A DNA stretch of 64,000 nt from contig CAYGVJ010000005.1 in NCBI GenBank assembly GCA_964353255.1, positions 19,375 through 83,374 of the forward strand, read 5' to 3'. Position 1 is the first letter of the stretch; each line of letters starts with the position of its first letter. Position numbers and translations under genes: made by a program. The DNA comes from VFZS01 sp964353255. Its GTDB lineage: Bacteria > Acidobacteriota > Terriglobia > Bryobacterales > Bryobacteraceae. A model generated the notes under the pieces. It saw nothing but the letters and a program-made list of their open reading frames with translations. It was not told where the DNA came from and did no database searches. This document shows, one piece after another, positions 50,037 through 58,816 of this stretch.

Positions 50037-51794
50037 ATGCCGCGCCTCCACGTACACCGCAGCGGATTGTGGCTCGGTGCACTGTTGACGGCGACCGCAC
50101 TGTTTCCGGCGGAGCTCACGGCGCGCCGGGAGCTTCTGCGCCCGCTGGCCCGCTCACACCGGGGCGTGGTCTTCACCCAGCTCCCCACGGGCGTCCCGGC
50201 GAAGCCGCCCGCTGGCGGCGTGTTGCGGGCCAGCTACGGCGAAGGCGCCCGGCTGGTGCTGCTTTCCCCGGACGGCGCCACTCGCGGTTTGAGCGAGGGT
50301 TTCCAGAGCGCCGCCGACCCGGATGTATCTTTCGATGGCCAGCGCATCCTGTTCGCCGCCAAGAAGAGCGCCGCGGACAACTGGAACATCTACGAGATGC
50401 TGGCGGACGGCGCGGGTGTGCGGCAGATCACCCGCGGCGTGGGCAACTGCCGCAGCCCGGTTTACCAGTCTTCCCTGTTTGTGCTGGACTCGGACCGGCC
50501 CTGGTATCAAGTCACCTTTGTGAGCGATGCGGCCGACGAGGAAAACGAGTATGGCGGCTCGGCGTCCACGAACCTGTACTCGGTGAAGCTGGACGGCACC
50601 AGTCTCCGCCGGCTGACTTTCAACCCCTCCGCGAGCCTGGATCCGTTCCAGATGGGCGATGGGCGCATTCTGTTTGCGAGCTGGCAGCGCCATGACCTCG
50701 AGCGCGGGTTGCGGGGCCGGGTGGCGTTGTTCGGAGTGAACCTGGATGGCACCGACTTCGCGCTGTTCGCCGCGGAGGAGGGCCTCCGGATCAAGCACAT
50801 GCCCTGCGTCACCTCCGACCGTATGGCGGTGTTCGTCGAAACCGACCAGGCGCCCTGGGACGGGGCGGGGCGTCTGGCCGCGGTGAGCCTGCGCCGTAAC
50901 CTGCATTCTCATCGAGCGATTACCGCGCCGGCGGACGGCCTATTCCATTCGCCCTCGCCGCTGCCGGACGGAGCGGTGCTGGTCTCGCGCCGGCCCGCTG
51001 ACGGCGCGGGAACGCACGGCATCTACCGGCTGGATCCGGCCACCGGGCGGCGCGAGCTGCTCTTTGACGACCCCGGCTGGCACGACATCCAGGCCAAGCT
51101 GGTGGCGCCGCGTCCCGAGCCGGATGGGCGCTCCTCGGTGGTCGAAGAGAAGGACCCGACGGGGAAGTTCTATTGCCTCAGCGCTTACACTGCGGATGTG
51201 CGGCTGCCGGCCGGGGAGGCGAAGCGCTTACGAGTACTGGAGGGTTTGCCGCGCCGTGTGGGAGAGCGGCGCCAGACGGGCCTGCTACCTACGCGGCTGC
51301 TGGGGGAGATCAATCTGGAAGAGGACGGCTCATTCAACATCCAGACGCCGGCGAACATTCCGATTCGACTGCAAGTGCTCGACGCCCGCGGGATGGCCCT
51401 GCGGTCGAGCGCCTGGATTTGGGTGAAGAACCGCGAGTCGCGCGGCTGCATCGGGTGCCACGAAGACGGTGAACTGACGCCCGAGAACCGCCTGGCCCAG
51501 GCGCTGACGCGCCCCTCGATCCCGCTGACGCTGCCGCCGGAGAAGCGCCGCACGGTGGACTTCCGCCGGGACGTCGCGCCCATCCTGGCGGCCAAGTGCG
51601 CCACTCAAGCCTGCCACGCCGGCGGCCTTGGCGTTTTCTCGAAGTTCATCCATCCCGGGCAGGCGCGCACCAGCCCGCTCGTCCGGTCCGTGCTGGGGCA
51701 TGCCAAGCCCATGCCCCCTGGCGGCTCCCCGCCCTTGACTCCAGACGAGAAGCGGACCATCATCGAATGGATCGACCTGGGAGCACAGCCGTGA
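50037..51794 (+). CDS. HzsA-like propeller/cytochrome protein
   Basis: 585 residues. A signal peptide (about 8-26) is followed by TolB/PD40-like propeller strands (VSFDGQRILFAAKK, TNLYSVKLDGTSLRRLTFNP, with DPFQMGDGRILFASW). A region like the middle domain of hydrazine synthase alpha comes next (FNIQTPANIPIRLQVLD). Two haem sites follow: CIGCH (471-475) and an unusual C-x4-CH, CATQACH (521-527), the latter in a planctomycete-type cytochrome segment (DFRRDVAPILAAKC). No hydrazine metabolism is implied; HzsA homologues are widespread. The stop overlaps the next gene by GTGA. Confidence 0.82.
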   Translation: MPRLHVHRSGLWLGALLTATALFPAELTARRELLRPLARSHRGVVFTQLPTGVPAKPPAGGVLRASYGEGARLVLLSPDGATRGLSEGFQSAADPDVSFDGQRILFAAKKSAADNWNIYEMLADGAGVRQITRGVGNCRSPVYQSSLFVLDSDRPWYQVTFVSDAADEENEYGGSASTNLYSVKLDGTSLRRLTFNPSASLDPFQMGDGRILFASWQRHDLERGLRGRVALFGVNLDGTDFALFAAEEGLRIKHMPCVTSDRMAVFVETDQAPWDGAGRLAAVSLRRNLHSHRAITAPADGLFHSPSPLPDGAVLVSRRPADGAGTHGIYRLDPATGRRELLFDDPGWHDIQAKLVAPRPEPDGRSSVVEEKDPTGKFYCLSAYTADVRLPAGEAKRLRVLEGLPRRVGERRQTGLLPTRLLGEINLEEDGSFNIQTPANIPIRLQVLDARGMALRSSAWIWVKNRESRGCIGCHEDGELTPENRLAQALTRPSIPLTLPPEKRRTVDFRRDVAPILAAKCATQACHAGGLGVFSKFIHPGQARTSPLVRSVLGHAKPMPPGGSPPLTPDEKRTIIEWIDLGAQP

Positions 51795-53422
51795 GGGGAG
51801 CGGGCGCATTCTGGCTGGCGGCGGTAGTGGCCTTCGCCGCGGCAGGTCCTAACCTGCCCGTCTTCACCGATGTCACGAAGGCCGCCGGCATCACCTTCAA
51901 GCACAGCTACGGCGACCACCATCTGGACAACATCGTCGAGGGCACGGGCGCAGGCGCCTGCTTCTTCGACTACAACAACGACGGCTTCCTGGACATCTAC
52001 TTCGTCACCGGCACCTGGACGCGCAACGTCAGCGACAACGAAGGCCGGGACCTCAGGGGGAAGCTCTCCAACCGCCTGTACCGCAACAACGGCGACGGCA
52101 CTTTCACGGATGTCACCGAGCGGGCCGGGGTGGACGGCAAAGGGATCTTCAGCTCGGGCTGCTCGGCGGCGGACTACGACAACGACGGCCACGTCGATCT
52201 TTACGTGCTCAACTACGGCCCCAACATCCTCTACCACAACAATGGGGGCGGCACCTTCACCGACGTCTCGAAGAAATCCGGCCTGGACAGCCCGCGCTGG
52301 AGCCTGCACGCCGTCTGGTTCGACTACAACAACGACGGCTGGCTGGATGTCTACGTCGCCAACTACCTAAAGTACGACGACGGCAAGTTCCGCGACTTCT
52401 ACCCGGCCGCAGGCTACCCAGGACCGCTCAGCTACAGCGGCGAGCCCGACGCGCTTTACCGCAACAACGGCGACGGCGCCTTCACCGACGTCACCCAGGA
52501 GGCCGGCGTCTACAAACGAGACGGGCGGGCCATGAGCGTGACCGCCGCCGACTTCCGCAACTGCGGGTTGCTGGACATCTTCGTCGCCAATGACGCGATG
52601 GAGAACTTCTACTTCCAGAACCAGGGCAACGGCAGGTTCGTCGAGAAAGCGCTGGGGATGGGGGTGGCCTTCGGCGAGAGCGGCCAGGGGGTCGCCAACA
52701 TGGGCCCGGTGGTGGGCGACGTCAACCGCGACGGCCGCCTGGACATCTTCATCCCCAACCTGAACTACTGCATCCTGTTCCAGCAGGGCAAGCGCGGCTT
52801 CGAGGACCGCACTCACCCCGCCGGCCTGTCGATGAGCTTGGGCCAATACGCCGGCTGGGGCGCGGTCCTGTTTGACTACGACAACGACGGCTGGCTGGAT
52901 GTCTTCACGGTCCACGGCGACGCGCACCACGAATACGTGCAGGAAGACACCCTCATGCGGAACCGCGGCGACGGCGCCTTCGAGGATGTCTCCGATCAGT
53001 CCGGCCAGTTCTTCCACGAGAAGTACGTGGGTCGCGGAGCCGCCTGGGCCGACTACGACAACGACGGCGACATCGACCTGCTGGTGGTCAACTTGAACGA
53101 CTCCGCCAAGCTGCTCCGCAACGACGGCGGCAACCGGAGCAACTGGCTCTCGGTCGAGGCAAGGCTGAAGTTCCCCACCGGGACGCGCACTGCCATCGGG
53201 GCGCGCGTGACGGTGACGACCGGCGCGCTGCGCCAGATCGACGATGTCAACCCGGTTCGGGGATACCTCTCGCAGGGCGACCCGCGGCTGCACTTCGGCC
53301 TGGGCCAGGCGGCTTACGCCGACCTGGTCGAGATCCGCTGGCCCGACGGCGCGGTCGAGAAGTTCGCGAAGGTCAAAGCCAACCAGTTCCTGAAGCTGGT
53401 GCACGAGGCGAAGGCAAAGTGA
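51791..53422 (+). CDS. Exported FG-GAP/ASPIC (UnbV) protein
   Basis: 543 residues. After a signal peptide (5-21), the sequence has FTDVTKAAGITFKHSYGD and EGTGAGACFFDYNNDG, the typical ASPIC opening. At least six Ca-binding FG-GAP loops follow (DYNNDGFLDI, DYDNDGHVDL, DVNRDGRLDI, DYDNDGDIDL). A C-terminal UnbV domain carries GARVTVTTGALRQ, RGYLSQGDPRLHFGLG and VEIRWPDGAVE. A periplasmic Ca-stabilised propeller of unknown partner. It starts at a GTG overlapping the previous stop and ends in a GTGA overlap with the cytochrome gene. Confidence 0.88.
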   Translation: MRGAGAFWLAAVVAFAAAGPNLPVFTDVTKAAGITFKHSYGDHHLDNIVEGTGAGACFFDYNNDGFLDIYFVTGTWTRNVSDNEGRDLRGKLSNRLYRNNGDGTFTDVTERAGVDGKGIFSSGCSAADYDNDGHVDLYVLNYGPNILYHNNGGGTFTDVSKKSGLDSPRWSLHAVWFDYNNDGWLDVYVANYLKYDDGKFRDFYPAAGYPGPLSYSGEPDALYRNNGDGAFTDVTQEAGVYKRDGRAMSVTAADFRNCGLLDIFVANDAMENFYFQNQGNGRFVEKALGMGVAFGESGQGVANMGPVVGDVNRDGRLDIFIPNLNYCILFQQGKRGFEDRTHPAGLSMSLGQYAGWGAVLFDYDNDGWLDVFTVHGDAHHEYVQEDTLMRNRGDGAFEDVSDQSGQFFHEKYVGRGAAWADYDNDGDIDLLVVNLNDSAKLLRNDGGNRSNWLSVEARLKFPTGTRTAIGARVTVTTGALRQIDDVNPVRGYLSQGDPRLHFGLGQAAYADLVEIRWPDGAVEKFAKVKANQFLKLVHEAKAK

Positions 53423-56229
53423 GAACCGGCTGTCTGCTCCTGCTGTTGACGCTGGCCCTCCAAGGCGCGCCGAAGAGGCCGGTACATGTCGGCGCTCGGG
53501 TCTGCGCGGGCTGCCACTCGGGGAAAGCCGTCGGAAACCAATACGGCCTGTGGCTGAATTCGAAGCACAGCCAGGCGCATGCCGCCCTGGCACGGCCCGA
53601 GGCGCCCGAGATCGCCAGGATCAGCGGCCTGCGGCAGCCGCCCCAGCAGGCCCCCATCTGCCTGGGCTGCCACGCCACCGCGTTCTCCGCCGAGGATTGG
53701 GAGAAGGACGAGACCTTCCGCATCGAGGACGGCGTGCAGTGCGAAGGCTGCCACGGGCCGGGCAGCGAGTACGCCTTCGAAAACGTCATGCGCGACCGCC
53801 CGGCGGCCATGAAAGCCGGCCTGATGATGCCCGGTGAGCGCGAATGCATGAACTGCCACCTCGAGCTAGGCTCGCACGTGGCTGTGCTGCATTCGCCGCA
53901 GCTCGACCCCAAGAAGGGCCTGGGGCAGATCGCGCATCCCTTGCCCAAAGCCCCGGTTTCAGGGGCGGTCCCTGCTCGGGCGGCTTCCCAGCAGACGGCC
54001 GGCCCCAAGTATGCCGGTTCGGCGGCCTGCGGCAAGTGCCACAGAGGCGCCGGGATGGGCCACCAGTACAGCCTGTGGCGCATGAGCGCCCATGCCCGGG
54101 CCTGGGCCAGCCTCAGTACCCCGAGGGCTTACGAAATGGCCGCCCGGCAGGGCCTCAAGGAGGAGCCGCAGAGGGCGGCCGAATGCCTGAAGTGCCACGC
54201 GATGGGGTACGGAGCGGCGCACCTGGCCTCCTCGACGGTCGATGAGGGTGTGGGCTGCGAGGCGTGCCACGGCCCGGGCAGCGAGTATTTGGCCGAAGCC
54301 ATCATGCGCGACCGGCCAGCGGCCACGGCCGCGGGCCTGAAGCCCGCGCCGCGCGAGGCCTGCGCGGCCTGCCACCAGTCGCAGAAGTTCAACCTGGCGG
54401 AGGCTCTCAAGAAGATCGCCCATCCCACCAAGCTGCCTGCGGCGGCCAACACACCGCGCTACAGGACCCCGCTGAACCTGGCGCTGCGGCCGGACGGAAG
54501 GGAACTCTACGTCGCCTGCGAGTCTTCGGATTCGGTCATCGTGGTGGACCTGGCGCAGCGGGAGAAGGTGGCCGAGATCCCGGTGGGCGGCAACCCGGCG
54601 GACGTGACCTTCTCGCCGGACGGGCGGCGCGCCTTTGTGAGCAACCGCCTGGATGACACCGTCTCGGTGATCGACGTGGCCGCGCGCAAACTCATCCAGA
54701 CCCTGCGCGTGGGCGATGAGCCGCACGGCCTGCTGACCGATCAGCAGGGCAAGCTGCTCTATGTGCTGAACACCTCCTCAGACGACATCTCCGTTTTCGA
54801 CGCTGCCAGCCTGAAGTGGGTGAAGAACCTGAGCGCCAGCCGGGGGCCGTGGTCGCTGGCGCGCTCGCCCGCCGGCGACCGGATCCTGGTGACCAACACC
54901 CTGGCGCGCTTCGCTTTTCGCGCTCCGTTCGTCTCGGAAGCGACGGTCATCGAAACCGGGCGGGGCGTGGTCGAGGACCGGCTCATCGTTCCTGGCGCCA
55001 ACCTGATGATAGGGGTGGACTGGCACCCCAGCGGGCAGTTCGCCCTGGCCACCTTGAACCGCACCAAGACGCTGGTGCCGATGACGCGGCTGCTGCAAGG
55101 CTGGACCATAACCAACGGCCTGGCCATCCTGTGGCGCGACGGGCGGGTCGATGAGGTCTTGCTGGATGAAGCCGACCTGGGCTTCGCCGACGCCACCGAC
55201 GTGGCCTGCACCCCGGATGGGCGCTACGCTCTGGCGACCAGTTCCGGTACTGACCGCGTGGCCGTGGTGGAGATCCGGCGGCTGATGGACCTGCTGCGCC
55301 GCTCGACCGCCTACGAGCGGGAGCACGTGCTGCCCAATCATCTGGGCCACTCGAGCGAGTTCATCGTCAAGCACATCGCCACAGGCCGCAGCCCCCGCGG
55401 CGTCCTGGTCACGCCGGACAGCAAGGGGGCCTTCGTGGCCAACTCGCTGGACGATTCGCTCACCGTCATCGACCTGGCGCGGCTGGAGGCCGTTGCCCGC
55501 GTGGATCTAGGCGGACCGAAGGAGGTCACCAAGGCCCGCTACGGCGAGCGGCTGTTTCACAACGCCAGCATCACCTTCCACCGCCAGTACTCTTGTCACT
55601 CCTGCCATCCGGACGGACACGTGGACGCCCTCAGCTACGACATCGAGGCCGACGGCATCGGCATCAGCCCGGTGGACAACCGGACGCTGCGCGGCATCCT
55701 GGACACGGCGCCGTTCAAATGGGAAGGCACCAATCCCAGCCTGGCGCGGCAGTGCGGGGCGCGGCTGTCGGTGTTTTTCACCCGCATCCAGCCCTTTACG
55801 CCCGAGGAGTTGGCGGCGGTGGACTACTACATAACGACCATTCCGCGCCCGCCCAACCGCTACCGGGCGCTGGGCGCGCCGCTTAGCCCGGCCCAGCGTC
55901 GCGGCAAGGCCGTCTTCGAGCGGAGCATAACCGCCGACGGGCGGGTGATCTCGATCGAGAACCGCTGCGTCACCTGCCATTTCCCGCCGTACTACACGGA
56001 CCGGCGGGTCCACGACATCGGCACCCGGCATGTCTACGACCGCCAGGGCCGCTTCGATACGCCGCACCTGAACAACATTTACGATTCGGCGCCTTACCTG
56101 CATAACGGCATAGCGCCCACGCTGGAGGAGATTTGGACGGTCTTCAACCCCGACGACCGGCACGGGGTAACCAACGACTTGACCAAGGACCAGCTCAACG
56201 ACTTGATTGAGTATTTGAGGACTCTTTAG
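53419..56229 (+). CDS. Ten-haem cytochrome c / beta-propeller / di-haem peroxidase-like fusion
   Basis: 936 residues with a signal peptide (1-16). Ten CxxCH sites are seen. Four are at 29, 81, 108 and 143 (CAGCH, CLGCH, CEGCH, CMNCH). Four are at 204, 256, 280 and 315 (CGKCH, CLKCH, CEACH, CAACH). These form two tandem cytochrome c554-like modules that are internal duplicates (both carry CHGPGSEY and MRDRPAA). A YVTN-type propeller follows (about 350-700: FSPDGRRAFVSNRLDDTVSVID, cut to RRAFVSNRLDDTVSV). The C-terminal part has CHSCH (726) and CVTCH (850), as in MauG/cytochrome peroxidases. It is probably a periplasmic electron carrier or oxidase. Confidence 0.87.
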   Translation: MRTGCLLLLLTLALQGAPKRPVHVGARVCAGCHSGKAVGNQYGLWLNSKHSQAHAALARPEAPEIARISGLRQPPQQAPICLGCHATAFSAEDWEKDETFRIEDGVQCEGCHGPGSEYAFENVMRDRPAAMKAGLMMPGERECMNCHLELGSHVAVLHSPQLDPKKGLGQIAHPLPKAPVSGAVPARAASQQTAGPKYAGSAACGKCHRGAGMGHQYSLWRMSAHARAWASLSTPRAYEMAARQGLKEEPQRAAECLKCHAMGYGAAHLASSTVDEGVGCEACHGPGSEYLAEAIMRDRPAATAAGLKPAPREACAACHQSQKFNLAEALKKIAHPTKLPAAANTPRYRTPLNLALRPDGRELYVACESSDSVIVVDLAQREKVAEIPVGGNPADVTFSPDGRRAFVSNRLDDTVSVIDVAARKLIQTLRVGDEPHGLLTDQQGKLLYVLNTSSDDISVFDAASLKWVKNLSASRGPWSLARSPAGDRILVTNTLARFAFRAPFVSEATVIETGRGVVEDRLIVPGANLMIGVDWHPSGQFALATLNRTKTLVPMTRLLQGWTITNGLAILWRDGRVDEVLLDEADLGFADATDVACTPDGRYALATSSGTDRVAVVEIRRLMDLLRRSTAYEREHVLPNHLGHSSEFIVKHIATGRSPRGVLVTPDSKGAFVANSLDDSLTVIDLARLEAVARVDLGGPKEVTKARYGERLFHNASITFHRQYSCHSCHPDGHVDALSYDIEADGIGISPVDNRTLRGILDTAPFKWEGTNPSLARQCGARLSVFFTRIQPFTPEELAAVDYYITTIPRPPNRYRALGAPLSPAQRRGKAVFERSITADGRVISIENRCVTCHFPPYYTDRRVHDIGTRHVYDRQGRFDTPHLNNIYDSAPYLHNGIAPTLEEIWTVFNPDDRHGVTNDLTKDQLNDLIEYLRTL

Positions 56230-56231
56230 GA

Positions 56232-57380
56232 ATGCAAATGAGGCCGCTTATTGTGTTAACGCTGAGCCTGGTGGCCGCTAACGCAGCTCCGCCCCCGAAG
56301 CTGCCCTACGTCTACACCCGGTGGAAGCACTTCACGGTGGAGAGCGGCTTGCCCAACGATCACATCTTCGCCGTGAAGGTGGATGGCCCGCGTGTTTGGG
56401 TAGGCACCGAAGACGGCCTGGCGATGATCGACAAGCGCACGGGGAAGATCCGAAGCTGGCGCGAGAAAGACGGCCTGCCCTGGCGGGTGGTGACGGGAAT
56501 CGATGTCAATCAGAAGACGGGCGAGGTCTGGCTGGCGCTGTTCGGCGGGGGCCTGGCGCGCTTCAGCGGCGGGCGCTTCGATCACTGGCACCAGCTCAAC
56601 AGCGGCTTGGTCAACGACGTGGTATATGGCGTGGCGGTCGAAAACGACAACGTGTGGGCCGCTACCACCGCCGGGGCCAGCCGCTACAACACGGTGACCG
56701 GGGAATGGACCATCTTCACCGAGAAGAACGCGCCCATGGAGGAGATCTGGAACTACGGCGTGCATTACGCCGACGGCAAAGTGTACCTGGCGGTATGGGG
56801 CAGCGGGGTGTTGGAGTACGACGTAGCCACAGGGCGCTGGAAGGACTACCTGGACCCGGACGGGGAGATGGAGATCGACCTGTACCGCGACGACGGCATC
56901 ATCCACGTCATCACGACGGGCGCCGACTACGTCGAGAAGACCCTGTGGGTGTCAACCTACTTCGGGGTGTGCCGCTACGACGGGCGTCACTGGCGCGGCT
57001 TCTTCAACCAGGACTCGGGCCTGCCCAGCGACTTCGTTAACAACCTGCGCGCCCGCAGCGCCAACGAGGCTTGGTTTTGCAGCGACAAGGGGCTGGGCGT
57101 GGTCACCGATGTGCCCACTAACACCTGGGTGGCCTACACGCGCAACCCGACCGGCAAAGGGGGCAAGGCGGTGGTGACGCGCGACAAGCAGGTGCTCGAA
57201 ACCGTCGAATTGGAAGTGGGCGTGCCCCACAGCTTCATGATTTGCGCCGATCTCGACGGCAACGATGTCTGGGTTGGCACCGGCAAGGGCCTGGGCCACG
57301 GCATTGGCGAGGGCTACTACCCCGGCCTGCGCGAACGCCCAGGTCTGACGGCCGCCGTGAAGAAGGGAGGTAAACCATGA
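56232..57380 (+). CDS. Exported beta-propeller protein (two-component-regulator-propeller type)
   Basis: 382 residues with a signal peptide (about 3-18). Repeats such as WVGTEDGLAMIDKRTGKIRSWREKDGLP (core WVGTEDGLAMID), VWAATTAGASRYN, LWVSTYFGVCRYDG and VWVGTGKGLGHG are the Reg_prop blades found in the sensor heads of hybrid two-component systems. Here no kinase follows, so the protein is a free periplasmic propeller. It begins two bases after the cytochrome stop and ends in an ATGA overlap. Confidence 0.85.
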   Translation: MQMRPLIVLTLSLVAANAAPPPKLPYVYTRWKHFTVESGLPNDHIFAVKVDGPRVWVGTEDGLAMIDKRTGKIRSWREKDGLPWRVVTGIDVNQKTGEVWLALFGGGLARFSGGRFDHWHQLNSGLVNDVVYGVAVENDNVWAATTAGASRYNTVTGEWTIFTEKNAPMEEIWNYGVHYADGKVYLAVWGSGVLEYDVATGRWKDYLDPDGEMEIDLYRDDGIIHVITTGADYVEKTLWVSTYFGVCRYDGRHWRGFFNQDSGLPSDFVNNLRARSANEAWFCSDKGLGVVTDVPTNTWVAYTRNPTGKGGKAVVTRDKQVLETVELEVGVPHSFMICADLDGNDVWVGTGKGLGHGIGEGYYPGLRERPGLTAAVKKGGKP

Positions 57381-58816
57381 GGGGGAGGCGCCTGCTGGGA
57401 TTGTGTTTGGTGGCGGGCGGCATGGTGGCGCAGAAGCCGCTCATCGACCCGGACACCGCCGAGGTGCTGCGCCGCATCAACGCCGCCAGCGCCTACCAGG
57501 TTCCTGAGCTCAAGCTCAGGAAGGACGACAACTACGCCAACACGCCCCAGGATGTCGAGCCGTTTGGGGCAGTCAAGCCGTACAAGGAACACTTCCTGCT
57601 CCAGATTGAGTACACCGGCGCGGGGCGCGCCCTCCCGGAGCCGCCCATGGACCTGAAGACGGTCAAGATCGGTTTCATCGGCCCGATCATGTCCACGGTC
57701 TCGGTGGCCACCGGCGGCAAGAGCCACGAGGAGGCGCTCGGCATAAAGATGTTGCAGGGCGCCCGGCTGGCCCTCGAAGAGGCCAATGCGCGCGGCGGGT
57801 ATCTGAAGCGTAAGATCCCCTTCGAGCTGATCATCAGCAACGACAACGGCCTGTGGGGCTCCTCCGGCAACGAGATCATCAAGATGGCTTACAGGGACCA
57901 CGTCTGGGCCATCTTGGGGACCATCGACGGGGCCAACAGCCACATCGCCATCCGCGTGGCGCTCAAGGCCGAGCTGGTGATGATGAACACGGGCGACACC
58001 GACCCCACCTTCATCGAGACCAACATCCCCTGGGTGATGCGGGTGATCGGCGACGACCGCCAGCAGAGCTACCTGCTGGTGGGCTACATGATCCGCAAGC
58101 TGGGCTACCAGCGCCTGGGCCTCATTCGCGGCAGCAACCGCTACGGGCGCTTCGGGGTGCGCGAGGTGCGCGACGGCGCGCGCCGGCTGGGCCACCCGGT
58201 CGTGCTGGAGATGGCCTACCGGCTGGGCGCCGAGGATTTCAGCCTGCAACTGGAGCGCCTGAGAGAGGCCAACCTGGACGCCGTCGTGCACTGGGGCGAC
58301 GCGCGAGAGAGCGCCATCATCCTCAACCAGATGCGGCAAATGGGCATGCGGCAGCCTTACTTCACCTGCGACCGCAGCGTCTCGGAGGAGTTCGTCCAGC
58401 TCGCCGGGGCCAACGCCGAGGGCGTCGTCTGCGCTTACCCCTGGAACCCCACCCGGCAGGATCCGAAACTGGAGGCCTTCCGCAAAGCCTTCCGCACGCG
58501 CTTTGGCGACGAGCCGGAGACCTATGCCGCTCACGCCTACGACGGCATGAACCTGCTGCTCTGGGCCATCCAGGTGGCCGGGCTGAACCGGGCGAAGATC
58601 CGCGACTTGCTGGCTTATCGAACCAAGCCCTGGCCGGGGGTCACTGGTGACATCACGCTCAGCGCTTGCCTGGACGACGTGAGCGAAACGTACGTGGCGC
58701 GGCGGGAGAACGGCGCCTGGAGGTACTATTCGCGCGAGGACCTGGCGATCCCGCGCGGCTACATTCCGCCGCGGGACCGCGTCAGCCGGGGCCTCGAGTC
58801 AGCCAAGACCCAATGA
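57377..58816 (+). CDS. Periplasmic-binding protein, LivK-like (first)
   Basis: 479 residues. A signal peptide (1-18) and an extra N-terminal region of about 75 residues (HFLLQIEYTGAGRAL) precede a type I periplasmic-binding fold: IGFIGPIMSTVS, GIKMLQGARLALEEANARGG (core GARLALEEAN), WAILGTIDGANSHIAI, RLGLIRGSNRYGRFG, and TYAAHAYDGMNLLLWAI. It is related to branched-chain amino acid or urea binding proteins, but no permease or ATPase gene adjoins it. The ligand is unknown. Next gene is a diverged paralogue, overlapping by ATGA. Confidence 0.87.
   Translation: MRGRRLLGLCLVAGGMVAQKPLIDPDTAEVLRRINAASAYQVPELKLRKDDNYANTPQDVEPFGAVKPYKEHFLLQIEYTGAGRALPEPPMDLKTVKIGFIGPIMSTVSVATGGKSHEEALGIKMLQGARLALEEANARGGYLKRKIPFELIISNDNGLWGSSGNEIIKMAYRDHVWAILGTIDGANSHIAIRVALKAELVMMNTGDTDPTFIETNIPWVMRVIGDDRQQSYLLVGYMIRKLGYQRLGLIRGSNRYGRFGVREVRDGARRLGHPVVLEMAYRLGAEDFSLQLERLREANLDAVVHWGDARESAIILNQMRQMGMRQPYFTCDRSVSEEFVQLAGANAEGVVCAYPWNPTRQDPKLEAFRKAFRTRFGDEPETYAAHAYDGMNLLLWAIQVAGLNRAKIRDLLAYRTKPWPGVTGDITLSACLDDVSETYVARRENGAWRYYSREDLAIPRGYIPPRDRVSRGLESAKTQ

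Noticed and set aside
50037..51794. Hydrazine synthase, hence anammox metabolism
   Set aside because: Only the middle-domain similarity is present; the other synthase subunits and the anammox gene set are absent and the gene content is acidobacterial.
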